Positions 6,755 through 13,980 of a DNA stretch of 14,961 bases are shown here, in pieces. Where the stretch lies: assembly GCA_046331705.1 (NCBI GenBank), contig JAXLQJ010000099.1, positions 1 through 14,961 of the forward strand. Reading direction: 5' to 3'. How positions within the stretch are numbered: position 1 is the first letter of the stretch; each line of letters opens with the position of its first letter. Both the position numbers and the translations under genes were made by a program. Under the pieces are notes generated by a model. That model did not search any database. It saw only the letters and a list, made by a program, of their open reading frames with translations, and had not been told where the DNA came from. This DNA is from JADJOY01 sp046331705 [NCBI: bacterium] (lineage in GTDB: Bacteria > JADJOY01).

Positions 6755-7381
6755 GTGCGCCCCCGACACTGGCTGCCGATCGTCGCGCTTTGCGCCGAGC
6801 TCACAGGCGGTTGCCGATCGAATGGGCCGAGCGAGACCCGCGGCGCGCCGCCCGCGGACCTGCGTGCGAGTCTCGCCTCGCAACCGGAGCAGCCAGCGGC
6901 CGCCGGTCCCAGCCGCGAGGAGTGGACGCGTCATCTCGAGACGTGGGAACGCGACCTGGAGCAGCGCGAGCGGGCGCTCGCCCGGCGCGAGGCGTCCCTC
7001 GACGCCCGCGAGCGCGAGCTGATCGCGGAAGCCGAGCGTGCGCGCGCCTCCACCGCGGACCCGATGCGTCGGCGCGCTTCGTGCGACGACGTCTACGTGG
7101 CGCTGAACGGCGAGGTCGCCAACGAGCTGGATCGAGCGCAAGCACGCGATTCGCAGCGGTGCGGCTCGACGGCGGCGCAGGTCGTGCGGTGTGTGATCGA
7201 CCGCCACCGCGACGAGCGAAATCCTCTGGACGAAAGCGACTACGCGTACGTGGAGGGTGAGGCCCGCGATGCCTGCCAGGTCGCGCTCGACGCGCCGCGG
7301 GACTTCGTCGTCGTCTTCTCGCAGCTGGTGCGAAGGGGTGAGCGCTCTTCCTTGCGCACGTTCTCGATCACCATCGAGTAG
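6755..7381 (+). CDS. Putative lipoprotein with coiled coil and four-cysteine C-terminal domain, family not recognised
   Basis: A 208-residue protein. The GTG start gives a short basic n-region (RPRHW), a hydrophobic stretch (LPIVALCAEL) and a Cys at position 20 in LTGGC, a weak lipobox, so envelope attachment is likely but not certain. Residues 22-54 are Pro/Ala/Ser-rich. Residues 55-98 form a strongly charged heptad region (HLETWERDLEQRERALARRE and onward), a probable coiled coil. The rest (about 100-208) holds four cysteines (C110, C136, C146, C174), suited to disulfides outside the cytoplasm. There is no good Shine-Dalgarno sequence before the GTG, and an in-frame TGA at 6668 prevents a much longer start, so the start is uncertain. 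It converges on the arylsulfotransferase gene, 192 bp away. A decayed copy lies at 5041-5650. Function unknown. Confidence 0.72.
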   Translation: MRPRHWLPIVALCAELTGGCRSNGPSETRGAPPADLRASLASQPEQPAAAGPSREEWTRHLETWERDLEQRERALARREASLDARERELIAEAERARASTADPMRRRASCDDVYVALNGEVANELDRAQARDSQRCGSTAAQVVRCVIDRHRDERNPLDESDYAYVEGEARDACQVALDAPRDFVVVFSQLVRRGERSSLRTFSITIE

Positions 7382-7528
7382 CCAGCGCGGACCCGCCGAT
7401 CGGGCCGGTTGGGCGTCCGCGTGCTTCGCGCGATCGGACCGGACATCGACCGAGCGGTTCGCCGATCGAGCTCGAGCGCCAGTCGCCCCGGGGGCGAGGC
7501 CGGCGTGAATCCCGAAGACCGGCGATCG

Positions 7529-7566
7529 CCGCGCGCCGGCGCTCGCCTCCTGGCGGTCGCGCGCGG
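7529..7566. terminator. Possible bidirectional terminator hairpin
   Basis: Perfect 8-bp arms CCGCGCGC (7529-7536) and GCGCGCGG (7559-7566) with a 22-nt loop, sited between the convergent ends of the lipoprotein and arylsulfotransferase genes. There is no T-run, and such palindromes arise easily in GC-rich DNA. The arms are partly kept (with one G-U) in the other repeat unit. Confidence 0.25.
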
Positions 7567-7573
7567 ATGCCGC

Positions 7574-9328
7574 TTACGGCGGATAGAGGCTGGCGATGCG
7601 CTCGGCGCGATAGCCGGTCCAGGGCATCGTGGGGAAGTCCTGGCGGATGGTCATCTCCCAGATCTTGAAGTTGTCCGAGGGGCGGACCTCGGCGAAGCGC
7701 ATCCAGCGCAGCCCGAGCGGGATCGCATCCCACACCCCGGCGTCGTCGACCAGCACGTTGCCGTTCGGCAGCAAGTTGGTGTCGCCCGAGAAATAGCTGA
7801 AGATCGGCGGGCTCCACGTGGGGTCGATCCAGCTCCAGTCCTCGTGGACGGTCATGGCGTTGGTGTCGATCGAGTAGATCACCGGCCGGCTCGAATGCGG
7901 CAGCTCGGCGCGATCGGTGCCGTTGTCGTAGACCAGGATGCGCCCGTCGGGCAGAAGCTGCGGCGCGTGCTGGTGGCTCGGCAGCATCCCGCCGCCCACC
8001 AGGGTGAGGAACGGCCAGTCGTCGTCGCCGCTCGTGCTCGGCAGGTCGGCGCCGATCACCCACACGAGCTGCTTGGTCTGGCGGTCCACCTTGAAGATCA
8101 GGTCCTGATTTCGCGACGAGACGATGAAGTTGCCGTCGCTCGGGTCGTAGACCACCGCGTTCAGGTGGCTCCAGTCCTCGGTGTGAATGCCGAAGACGCT
8201 GTCCCATTGCCCGTAGTCGAACGAGACCCAATACGGGATTCGGTACGGGTCGAGCAGGTCGAACATGTTGATCCGGTCGACCACTTGCCCGCTCGGCGTG
8301 AACTCGATGATGACGTCGCCGACGATGTTGTAGGTGATGTTGCTCGGCGGATAGCCGCCGATCGCCCGCAGCTCGATCCCGAGCGTCACGAAGTTGCCGT
8401 TGGGAAGCTCGATGATCTCGTGATGGGTCTCACCCGCTCCCAGCGAGTTCGACGTCCAGGTACGCGTGACCTGTCCCAGCATGTCGACTTCTTTGATCTT
8501 GTCCGCCAGGTAGATGATGTTGCCGTTGGCGCGGCGCAGGAACGCCGAGATCTGCACCGCCGGCGCTTCCATCAGGTACCAGACGAGCTTTCCCTGCGCG
8601 TCGACCGCGTAGAAGCCGCCCGTCGGCGTGTTGCCGTAGTTCGCGCAGAAGAGCGTGACCCCCGGCTGCATCAGCGCGGTCTCGGCGGTCTTGATCTTGA
8701 CGGGCAGCGTCTGGAACCCAGCGGGATACGCGCGGGTGTTCCACAGGAACGATTGCCAGCGCGGCGTGCCGCTCACGTCGACCTGCAAGGTGAAGTTGTA
8801 GCTGGTCGCCGCCTGCAGACCGAGGACCATGAGCTTGTGATGGGTGCCGGGATGCGTCGAGAGAATGCCGCTCGTCGGCACCCACCACGAACCGCTCGAG
8901 CTCTGCACCTGTAGCGTGGGAGTCGTGGACACCGTCGAGTCGAACTCGACCACGGCGCTCAGGACGCTGGTGGGGCCCTCGCTGATGGTGACGTTCTGGA
9001 TCGGCAAGCTGGCGTCGATGGCGAGCGGCAACGAGGACGACGCGACACCATCGACTTGCACCACCACGGGGTAAGTGCCGCTCGGCTTCGCCGCCGGCAG
9101 CACCGCCTTGACGAGCGTGTCGGACCAGCTCGCGATCGCGAGCGACGTGCCGTCGAGGAGCACGGCGTCGGTGGCGTCGTTGGTCGCGCCGAACCCGGTG
9201 CCGGTGATGGTGATGGTGGTGCCGGGCAGCGCCGGGCTCGGCGACACCGAGGTCACGGTATGACACCCCGTTAGCATCGCGACGCACGCGAGCGCGCTGG
9301 CCAGGATCCCCGAACGAGCTCTCGTCAT
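7574..9328 (-). CDS. Lipoprotein arylsulfotransferase with N-terminal TIG domain (copy 1)
   Basis: A 584-residue protein. The ATG at 9328 is preferred over one 12 codons upstream because AGAGGA precedes it and a clean signal follows, with Cys22 in the lipobox LTGC. Residues about 28-104 form an IPT/TIG immunoglobulin-like domain (ITITGTGFG motif); a second beta-sandwich runs to about 200. The rest matches the arylsulfotransferase (ASST/AssT) propeller family, which moves sulfuryl groups from one phenolic sulfate to another phenol through a sulfohistidine without PAPS. Candidate catalytic residues are H302/H303 (ETHHEIIELPNGN), H388 (DWSHLNAV), R406 (SSRNQD) and H452/H454 (PSHQHAPQLLPDG). The mature protein has only one further cysteine, so it does not depend on the disulfide seen in E. 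coli AssT. It follows its paralog by 46 bp, probably in one transcript. Confidence 0.88.
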   Translation of the reverse strand: MTRARSGILASALACVAMLTGCHTVTSVSPSPALPGTTITITGTGFGATNDATDAVLLDGTSLAIASWSDTLVKAVLPAAKPSGTYPVVVQVDGVASSSLPLAIDASLPIQNVTISEGPTSVLSAVVEFDSTVSTTPTLQVQSSSGSWWVPTSGILSTHPGTHHKLMVLGLQAATSYNFTLQVDVSGTPRWQSFLWNTRAYPAGFQTLPVKIKTAETALMQPGVTLFCANYGNTPTGGFYAVDAQGKLVWYLMEAPAVQISAFLRRANGNIIYLADKIKEVDMLGQVTRTWTSNSLGAGETHHEIIELPNGNFVTLGIELRAIGGYPPSNITYNIVGDVIIEFTPSGQVVDRINMFDLLDPYRIPYWVSFDYGQWDSVFGIHTEDWSHLNAVVYDPSDGNFIVSSRNQDLIFKVDRQTKQLVWVIGADLPSTSGDDDWPFLTLVGGGMLPSHQHAPQLLPDGRILVYDNGTDRAELPHSSRPVIYSIDTNAMTVHEDWSWIDPTWSPPIFSYFSGDTNLLPNGNVLVDDAGVWDAIPLGLRWMRFAEVRPSDNFKIWEMTIRQDFPTMPWTGYRAERIASLYPP

Positions 9329-9374
9329 CGCGTCGATTCCTCTCGTGGAGCGGGTCGGGTTCAACGACGACGGG

Positions 9375-11138
9375 TCACGGGCTGGGGTAGAGCGTCGCGA
9401 GACGCTCGGAATTGAAGCCCGTGTGCGATTCCAGTCCGGCGGGATCCTGAACCACCATCTCCCAGACCTTCACGTTGTCGGATTTTCGGACCTCGGCGTA
9501 TTGCGCCCAGCGCACGCCGAAGGGATACGTCGTCCACTGGCCGCTGTTGGCCACCAACACGGTGCCCACGGGCTGCACGTCGGCGTCGCCGCCGATCACG
9601 TTGAGCAGCGAGGGGGTGTAGTCGGGATCGAACCACGACCAGACCTCGCTCGCCTCGCCGTGCACGGCGTCGATGGCGTACTCGACGGCGCGGCTCTTCT
9701 TCTCCTCGGGCGGGCGCGTGTTGCCGTTGTCGTAGAGCGCCAGATGGCCGTCGGGAAGCACTTGCAGCTCGTGCGAGTGGTTCGGCAGCAGACCTGGGCC
9801 GACGAAGTCGAGGAACGGCCACCCGTCGTCGCCGCTGGTGGACGGCAGGTCGGCGCCGAGCACCCAGCGCAGCTGGCCGGTGGTGCGGTCGATCTTGATG
9901 ATGATGTCCTGGTGGTTCACGGACACCACGAAGGTGTCGTCGCTGGCGTCGTACTCGATGGCGTTGGCGTGGCTCCAGTCCTTGGTGCCGGTGGTGTTGT
10001 AGACGTCGTCCCAGAACGGCGTGGCGAACGAGGGCCAGTCGGGCACCCGCAACGGATCGAGGATGTCGAAGAGCGAGATCGTGCGGACCAGCTGGCCGGT
10101 GCGCGTCCATTCGACGATCACGTCGCCGACCACCGGGTAGGTGTTGCCGTCCGAATAGGGGCCGTAGGTCCGCAGCTCGGATCCGAGGGAGACCATGTTG
10201 CCGCCCGGCAGCTCGTCGGCGAAGTGGTGGAAACCCGTCACGCCGAAGGTCGCGCCGGACCAGGCGTTGATGATGTTCCCCATCATGTCGACCTCGATCA
10301 CCTTGCCCGCGGCGACGTAGGTGAAATGACCGTTCGACAGCCGGTGGACGTCGGCCACGCCCTGGTACGTGGGCCGGTAGTACCAGACCAGATTGCCGCC
10401 CGCGTCGACGCCGTAGATGGTCGAGGTGATGAAGACGCCGATCGGCCCGTTACCGCGGTTGTCGGCGAACATCGTGACGCCAGGCTGCATTTCCGCCGTG
10501 TTGCTCGTGAGCACCGTGATGGGCGGCGCCGGCATGTCCGCCGGCAGCGGACCCGCGGTGAAGGCCAGCGACGAGCTCGAGACCGTGCCGCTCGGGCGAG
10601 TCGCGCGCAGCGTGAACGTGTAACTGTCGCCGAGCTTGAGGCCGAGGATGATCGCCTTGTGCTTGAACCCCGGCGAGGTGGTGAGGATCCCGGAGGTGGG
10701 CACGGTCCACGAGCCGCTCGGGCCGTTCACTTCCACGGATGGCGTGGCCGAGAGCGAGGTGTCGAACGTGATCGTGGCGCTGAGGACGCTGTACGGGTTC
10801 GGCGTGAGCACCGGGTTCGTCAGCGCGAGCGTGCTCTCGACGCGGTGGTTGAGCGTCGCGGACAAGGCGCCGCTCTTGCGCACCTGGACGGGGTAGGTGC
10901 CGTTCGGCTTGCCGAGCGGGACGGTCGCCACGATCGCGGTGTCCGTCCACGACACCGTAGCGATCTCGGCGCCGTCGTAGAGCACGGCGTCCGTGCCGGT
11001 CTTGGTGCCGAATCCCGTGCCGGCGATGGTGATGGAATCTCCTGGCGCGGCCGGGTTGGGCGCCACCGAGGTCGCGGTCAGGCAGCCAGCAAGCCAAACC
11101 AGCGCCGCCATCGAGAGAACGCCGTAACGCGGACGCAT
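9375..11138 (-). CDS. Lipoprotein arylsulfotransferase with N-terminal TIG domain (copy 2)
   Basis: A 587-residue paralog of the protein at 7574-9328, with the same layout: signal with Cys19 in a canonical LAGC lipobox, TIG domain (ITIAGTGFG, about 28-100), a second beta-sandwich and the ASST propeller. The chosen ATG has GAGGAGG upstream; the frame extends 21 codons further, but that would bury the signal. Histidines are retained at 304/305 (GFHHFADELPGGN), 390 (DWSHANAIEY) and 454/456 (PNHSHELQVLPDG). The position of R406 in the paralog is Asn408 here (SVNHQD against SSRNQD), so a residue usually conserved for sulfate binding may be lost. Activity or substrate may therefore differ. It is the first gene of the pair and is divergent from tesB. 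Apart from the lipobox Cys it has no cysteine. Confidence 0.88.
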   Translation of the reverse strand: MRPRYGVLSMAALVWLAGCLTATSVAPNPAAPGDSITIAGTGFGTKTGTDAVLYDGAEIATVSWTDTAIVATVPLGKPNGTYPVQVRKSGALSATLNHRVESTLALTNPVLTPNPYSVLSATITFDTSLSATPSVEVNGPSGSWTVPTSGILTTSPGFKHKAIILGLKLGDSYTFTLRATRPSGTVSSSSLAFTAGPLPADMPAPPITVLTSNTAEMQPGVTMFADNRGNGPIGVFITSTIYGVDAGGNLVWYYRPTYQGVADVHRLSNGHFTYVAAGKVIEVDMMGNIINAWSGATFGVTGFHHFADELPGGNMVSLGSELRTYGPYSDGNTYPVVGDVIVEWTRTGQLVRTISLFDILDPLRVPDWPSFATPFWDDVYNTTGTKDWSHANAIEYDASDDTFVVSVNHQDIIIKIDRTTGQLRWVLGADLPSTSGDDGWPFLDFVGPGLLPNHSHELQVLPDGHLALYDNGNTRPPEEKKSRAVEYAIDAVHGEASEVWSWFDPDYTPSLLNVIGGDADVQPVGTVLVANSGQWTTYPFGVRWAQYAEVRKSDNVKVWEMVVQDPAGLESHTGFNSERLATLYPSP

Positions 11139-11338
11139 CACCGGAGAGCCTCCTCGCAAGAGCATTCGCCCAGCTTCACACGCCCGCTCCTCGCGCCGCA
11201 AGGAGAGCCCGTCTCTCGGGCGGGTCGCGGGCGTTCCAAATGCCGCGCGATCGTCTAGCTTGCAGCGGCGCGCGGCCGGCGTGCGGGTGATCCGCGCGGG
11301 TGCCGCGGCTGCGCGTCACGAATCCTCACGAGGTCACC
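11139..11338. promoter_or_regulatory. Divergent intergenic region between arylsulfotransferase and tesB genes
   Basis: 200 bp between two divergent start codons, so promoters in both directions are expected. It holds GAGGAGG for the leftward gene and GAGG (6 nt before ATG) for tesB. A short GCCCG/CGGGC hairpin (11207-11221) is present in the leftward leader. No clear -35/-10 pair was found. Confidence 0.35.
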
Positions 11339-12205
11339 ATGAGTCGCGTGCTGTGCGAGCTGCTCGAGCTCCTGAAGCTCGAGAAGATCGAGGAGAATCT
11401 GTTTCGCGGGCGCAGCCAGGACTTGGGCTTCGGCGCCGTCTTCGGCGGACAGGTGCTCGGCCAGGCGCTCTCCGCTGCGTCTCAAACCGTGCCGCCCGAC
11501 CGCGGCGCCCACAGCCTGCACGCGTATTTCCTGCGCCCCGGCGACGCGACGAGCCCGATCGTCTACCAGGTCGATCCCATCCGCGACGGAGGCAGCTTCA
11601 CCACCCGGCGCGTGGTCGCGATCCAGCACGGCAAGGCGATCTTCTCGATGGCGGCGTCGTTCCAGGCGCCCGAGGACGGCGCCGAGCACCAGGCGGGGGC
11701 GCCCACCGAGGTGCCCGGCCCCGAGGGGCTCGTCCCGGAGGTCGAGCTGGCCCGCACGGTGGCCGAGCGAATCCCCGAGCCGCTTCGCACCAAGATCCTG
11801 TGCGACAAGCCGATCGAGATTCGCCCGGTCGATCCGGTCAATCCCTTCGATCCCAAGCCGCGCCCGCCGCGCAAGTACCAATGGATGCGCGCCGCCGGTC
11901 CGCTTCCCGACGATCCCTCGATCCACAAGTACCTGCTCGCGTACGCCTCCGACTTCGGCTTCGTCGGCACCAGCCTGCTTCCGCACGCGCTCACGTTCTC
12001 GGACCCGCGGATGCAGATCGCGAGCATCGACCATGCCATGTGGTTCCATCACGACTTCCGCATGGACCAATGGCTGTTGCACGCGATGGACAGCCCGAGC
12101 GCCTCGCATGCGCGCGGCCTCAATCGCGGCTCGATCTTCACGGAGAGCGGCGTGCTGGTCGCGTCCGTCGCCCAGGAAGGCCTGATCCGCCGCCGCCCGG
12201 CGTGA
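11339..12205 (+). CDS. tesB: Acyl-CoA thioesterase II
   Basis: A 288-residue protein close in length and sequence to E. coli TesB (286). The ATG preceded by GAGGTCACC gives the typical N-terminus (LLELLKLEKIEENLFRG); an upstream in-frame ATG at 11300 would add 13 residues without homology. The double hot-dog signatures are present: FGAVFGGQVLGQAL, HSLHAYFLRPGD, SFQAPEDGAEHQ and the C-terminal half with SIDHAMWFHHDF and ARGLNRGSIFTESGVLVAS. The catalytic triad of E. coli (Asp204, Thr228, Gln278) maps to Asp205 (YASDFGF), Ser229 (ASIDH, a conservative Thr-to-Ser change) and Gln279 (AQEGLIR). It hydrolyses medium- to long-chain acyl-CoA in the cytoplasm. It is followed after 7 bp by the GH79 gene, so the two are probably co-transcribed even though their roles look unrelated. 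Confidence 0.93.
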   Translation: MSRVLCELLELLKLEKIEENLFRGRSQDLGFGAVFGGQVLGQALSAASQTVPPDRGAHSLHAYFLRPGDATSPIVYQVDPIRDGGSFTTRRVVAIQHGKAIFSMAASFQAPEDGAEHQAGAPTEVPGPEGLVPEVELARTVAERIPEPLRTKILCDKPIEIRPVDPVNPFDPKPRPPRKYQWMRAAGPLPDDPSIHKYLLAYASDFGFVGTSLLPHALTFSDPRMQIASIDHAMWFHHDFRMDQWLLHAMDSPSASHARGLNRGSIFTESGVLVASVAQEGLIRRRPA

Positions 12206-12212
12206 AGGCCCG

Positions 12213-13814
12213 GTGCAGGGGATGCGAGCTCGGCCGCGCCCTCGGATGCCGGCGCGAAACGCGGCGGCGGCGTCGCTCGCGACGCTGATCGCGCTGCTCG
12301 CGAGCGGCTGCGGGTCGAGCGACCGAGGCGCCGCGCCGGTCGCAACGCCGGTCCAGCTACGCGTGGATGGAAGCACTCCCATCGCCCACGTGAGCGAGCG
12401 ATTTCTATCGTTCGCGGTGGATACCGCCGAGGCGCTGGGTGGCGTCTTCTGGGATCCCGCGGGCAGCGGCGAAGAGGTGCCGGTACCGGTCTACGACTTC
12501 GGACGGCCGCGGCTCCGTCGTCTGGTGAGCGAGCTGTCGCCGGCGATGCTGCGCATCGGCGGCACCGCCGCCGACTACGTCTTCTACGACCTCGGCGCCG
12601 TGCCCGTCGCGAGTCCGCCGCCGCCATACCGACTGGTTCTGACGCGGACGATCTGGGAGGGCATCGCGAGCTTCGCCCGCGATCTCGACCTCGAGATCCT
12701 CTTCACGCTGGACGCCGGCCCGGGTGCGCGTGACGCGCTGCTCGCGTGGAATCCGACGAACGCGCGGGACTTCGTGAGTTACGTGGCGGCGCGCGGCGAT
12801 CCGGTCACGGTCTGGGAGCTCGGCAACGAGATCAACGGTTACCCGATCGAGCACTTCATCCGCGTCGACGGTCGGCAATACGCCCGCGACGTCGCGGCCG
12901 CGCGCGCGCTGGTCGACGAGCTCCATCCGGCAGCCCAGCTCGCAGGGCCGTCCAGCGCTTATTGGCCGCCGATCGGCGAGGCGTTCCCCGTGATGCCGCA
13001 ATTCCTCGCCGCGGGTGGCAGCCTCGTCGACGTCGTGACCTGGCATTTCTATCCGCAGCAGTCGAAGCGCTGCCCGATCGCGACGCGGCGTGCCAGTCCC
13101 ACGCGGATGCTCGATCCCGACAACCTGGCCGCGGTGGATCGCTGGGCCGAGCGGGTCGAGGCCGAGGTGCGCGAGCACGCGCCGAACGCCCAGGTATGGC
13201 TCGGCGAGACGGGGAACGCGCAGTGCGGCGGCGAGCCCGGAGTCTCGGACCGCTTCGTCGGATCGCTGTGGTGGCTCGACGAGCTGGGCCGCATGGCACG
13301 CCGTGGCCAGCCGGTCGTCGTCCGTCAGACGCTCTCCGGGTCCGACTACGGCTTGATCGACGACGCGACACTCGAGCCCAACCCCGACTACTGGGCGTCG
13401 CTCCTGTGGCGGCGGCTCATGGGCACGCGGGTGTTGAGCGTGGACGTGAGCGCGGGTGAGCCGAGCGAGGAGCTCGCGCCGCCCGCGGTGGTGGCCTACG
13501 CCGCATGCCAGCGCGACGTCGCTGGCGGCCTCGCGGTGCTCGCGATCAATCTCGACACCGAGCGATCGGCGGCAGTGCTGATCGAGGGTGTCACCGGCGC
13601 GAGCGCCGAGATCGACGTGGCGACGGCGCCCGATCGGCTCGGCAAGACCGTGCTCGTGAACGGGCGCCCGCTCGCCGCCGACGCGAGCGGTGCCCCGCCG
13701 GCGATCGTGCCCGAGCGCGCTCGAGTGCGCCCCGGCCTGCCGCTCGTGACGCTTCCGCCCACGTCCTACGCGTTCGTCGCGCTACCCGACTCCGGCGCCC
13801 CGGGCTGCGGCTGA
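12213..13814 (+). CDS. Heparanase-like glycoside hydrolase family 79 lipoprotein
   Basis: A 533-residue protein from the GTG at 12213, 7 bp after the tesB stop with GAAGG overlapping that stop; ATG codons at 12222 and 12246 are alternatives. The N-terminus has a basic segment, a hydrophobic run (LATLIALLASGC) and a lipobox Cys33, so it is probably anchored in the envelope. The (beta/alpha)8 part shows GH79 features: LRIGGTAADYVFYD (113-126), ELGNEINGYP with acid/base Glu206, TWHFYP (276-281), and WLGETGNAQCGGEPGVSD with nucleophile Glu332, then FVGSLWWLDELGRMARRG and VVVRQTLSGSDYGLIDD, closely following the order in animal heparanase. The C-terminal beta-domain ends in LPPTSYAFVAL. GH79 enzymes remove or cut at beta-linked glucuronic acid (beta-glucuronidase, heparanase, hyaluronidase); the substrate here cannot be fixed. 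Two nearby genes encode arylsulfotransferases, an intriguing but unproven link. Confidence 0.87.
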   Translation: MQGMRARPRPRMPARNAAAASLATLIALLASGCGSSDRGAAPVATPVQLRVDGSTPIAHVSERFLSFAVDTAEALGGVFWDPAGSGEEVPVPVYDFGRPRLRRLVSELSPAMLRIGGTAADYVFYDLGAVPVASPPPPYRLVLTRTIWEGIASFARDLDLEILFTLDAGPGARDALLAWNPTNARDFVSYVAARGDPVTVWELGNEINGYPIEHFIRVDGRQYARDVAAARALVDELHPAAQLAGPSSAYWPPIGEAFPVMPQFLAAGGSLVDVVTWHFYPQQSKRCPIATRRASPTRMLDPDNLAAVDRWAERVEAEVREHAPNAQVWLGETGNAQCGGEPGVSDRFVGSLWWLDELGRMARRGQPVVVRQTLSGSDYGLIDDATLEPNPDYWASLLWRRLMGTRVLSVDVSAGEPSEELAPPAVVAYAACQRDVAGGLAVLAINLDTERSAAVLIEGVTGASAEIDVATAPDRLGKTVLVNGRPLAADASGAPPAIVPERARVRPGLPLVTLPPTSYAFVALPDSGAPGCG

Positions 13815-13980
13815 GGTCGGCCAGCGGCGATCGCCAAGCGCGGCGAGGGCTGGGCCAGCGTGCGGCTCGAGCGCCGGGCGCGATGCGTCACTCCCGCTCG
13901 CCCCGCGGGGTCCGGATCCTTCGACCGGAGCGTCGTACCCTGACCGAGGATCCCAGAAGCTCCGCGGCGGTTGCGGTCGA
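13815..13980. other. Convergent intergenic region
   Basis: 166 bp between the ends of the GH79 and 3D-domain genes. Apart from the weak hairpin candidates at 13901-13929 nothing was recognised in it. Confidence 0.5.
13901..13929. terminator. Possible terminator hairpins between convergent genes
   Basis: A 10-bp palindrome CCCCGCGGGG (13901-13910) is followed at once by TCCGG/CCGGA arms (13911-13915 and 13925-13929) with a 9-nt loop. Their place between convergent stop codons fits termination. They lack a T-run and are only suggestive. Confidence 0.25.

Larger units (their letters stand above)
6443..7587 (+). repeat. Direct repeat unit, copy 2 (intact)
   Basis: A 1145-bp unit homologous to 4724-5854. 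It contains a leader (6443-6754), the intact coiled-coil lipoprotein gene (6755-7381), and a trailer (7382-7587) that reaches the last few codons of the convergent arylsulfotransferase gene. The right boundary of the shared sequence falls just inside that gene. The duplicated segment therefore originally ran into an arylsulfotransferase gene, of which copy 1 keeps only the final codons. Confidence 0.9.

Noticed and set aside
6524-7207. Minus-strand open frame covering the leader and lipoprotein gene
   Set aside because: The plus-strand product has a coherent signal segment and a heptad coiled coil; the minus-strand translation is low-complexity Arg/Ala and is not preserved at the same length in copy 1.
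4724-7587. CRISPR array or insertion sequence
   Set aside because: Only two long direct copies exist, with no short regular repeats and spacers, no transposase gene and no terminal inverted repeats.
7409-8914. Plus-strand open frame (501 codons) opposite the first arylsulfotransferase gene
   Set aside because: Antisense shadow without domains; it also crosses the repeat boundary, which the real genes do not.
9345-11258. Long plus-strand open frame (637 codons) opposite the second arylsulfotransferase gene
   Set aside because: It mirrors a well-supported gene with a lipobox and active-site motifs; its composition is typical of an antisense shadow.
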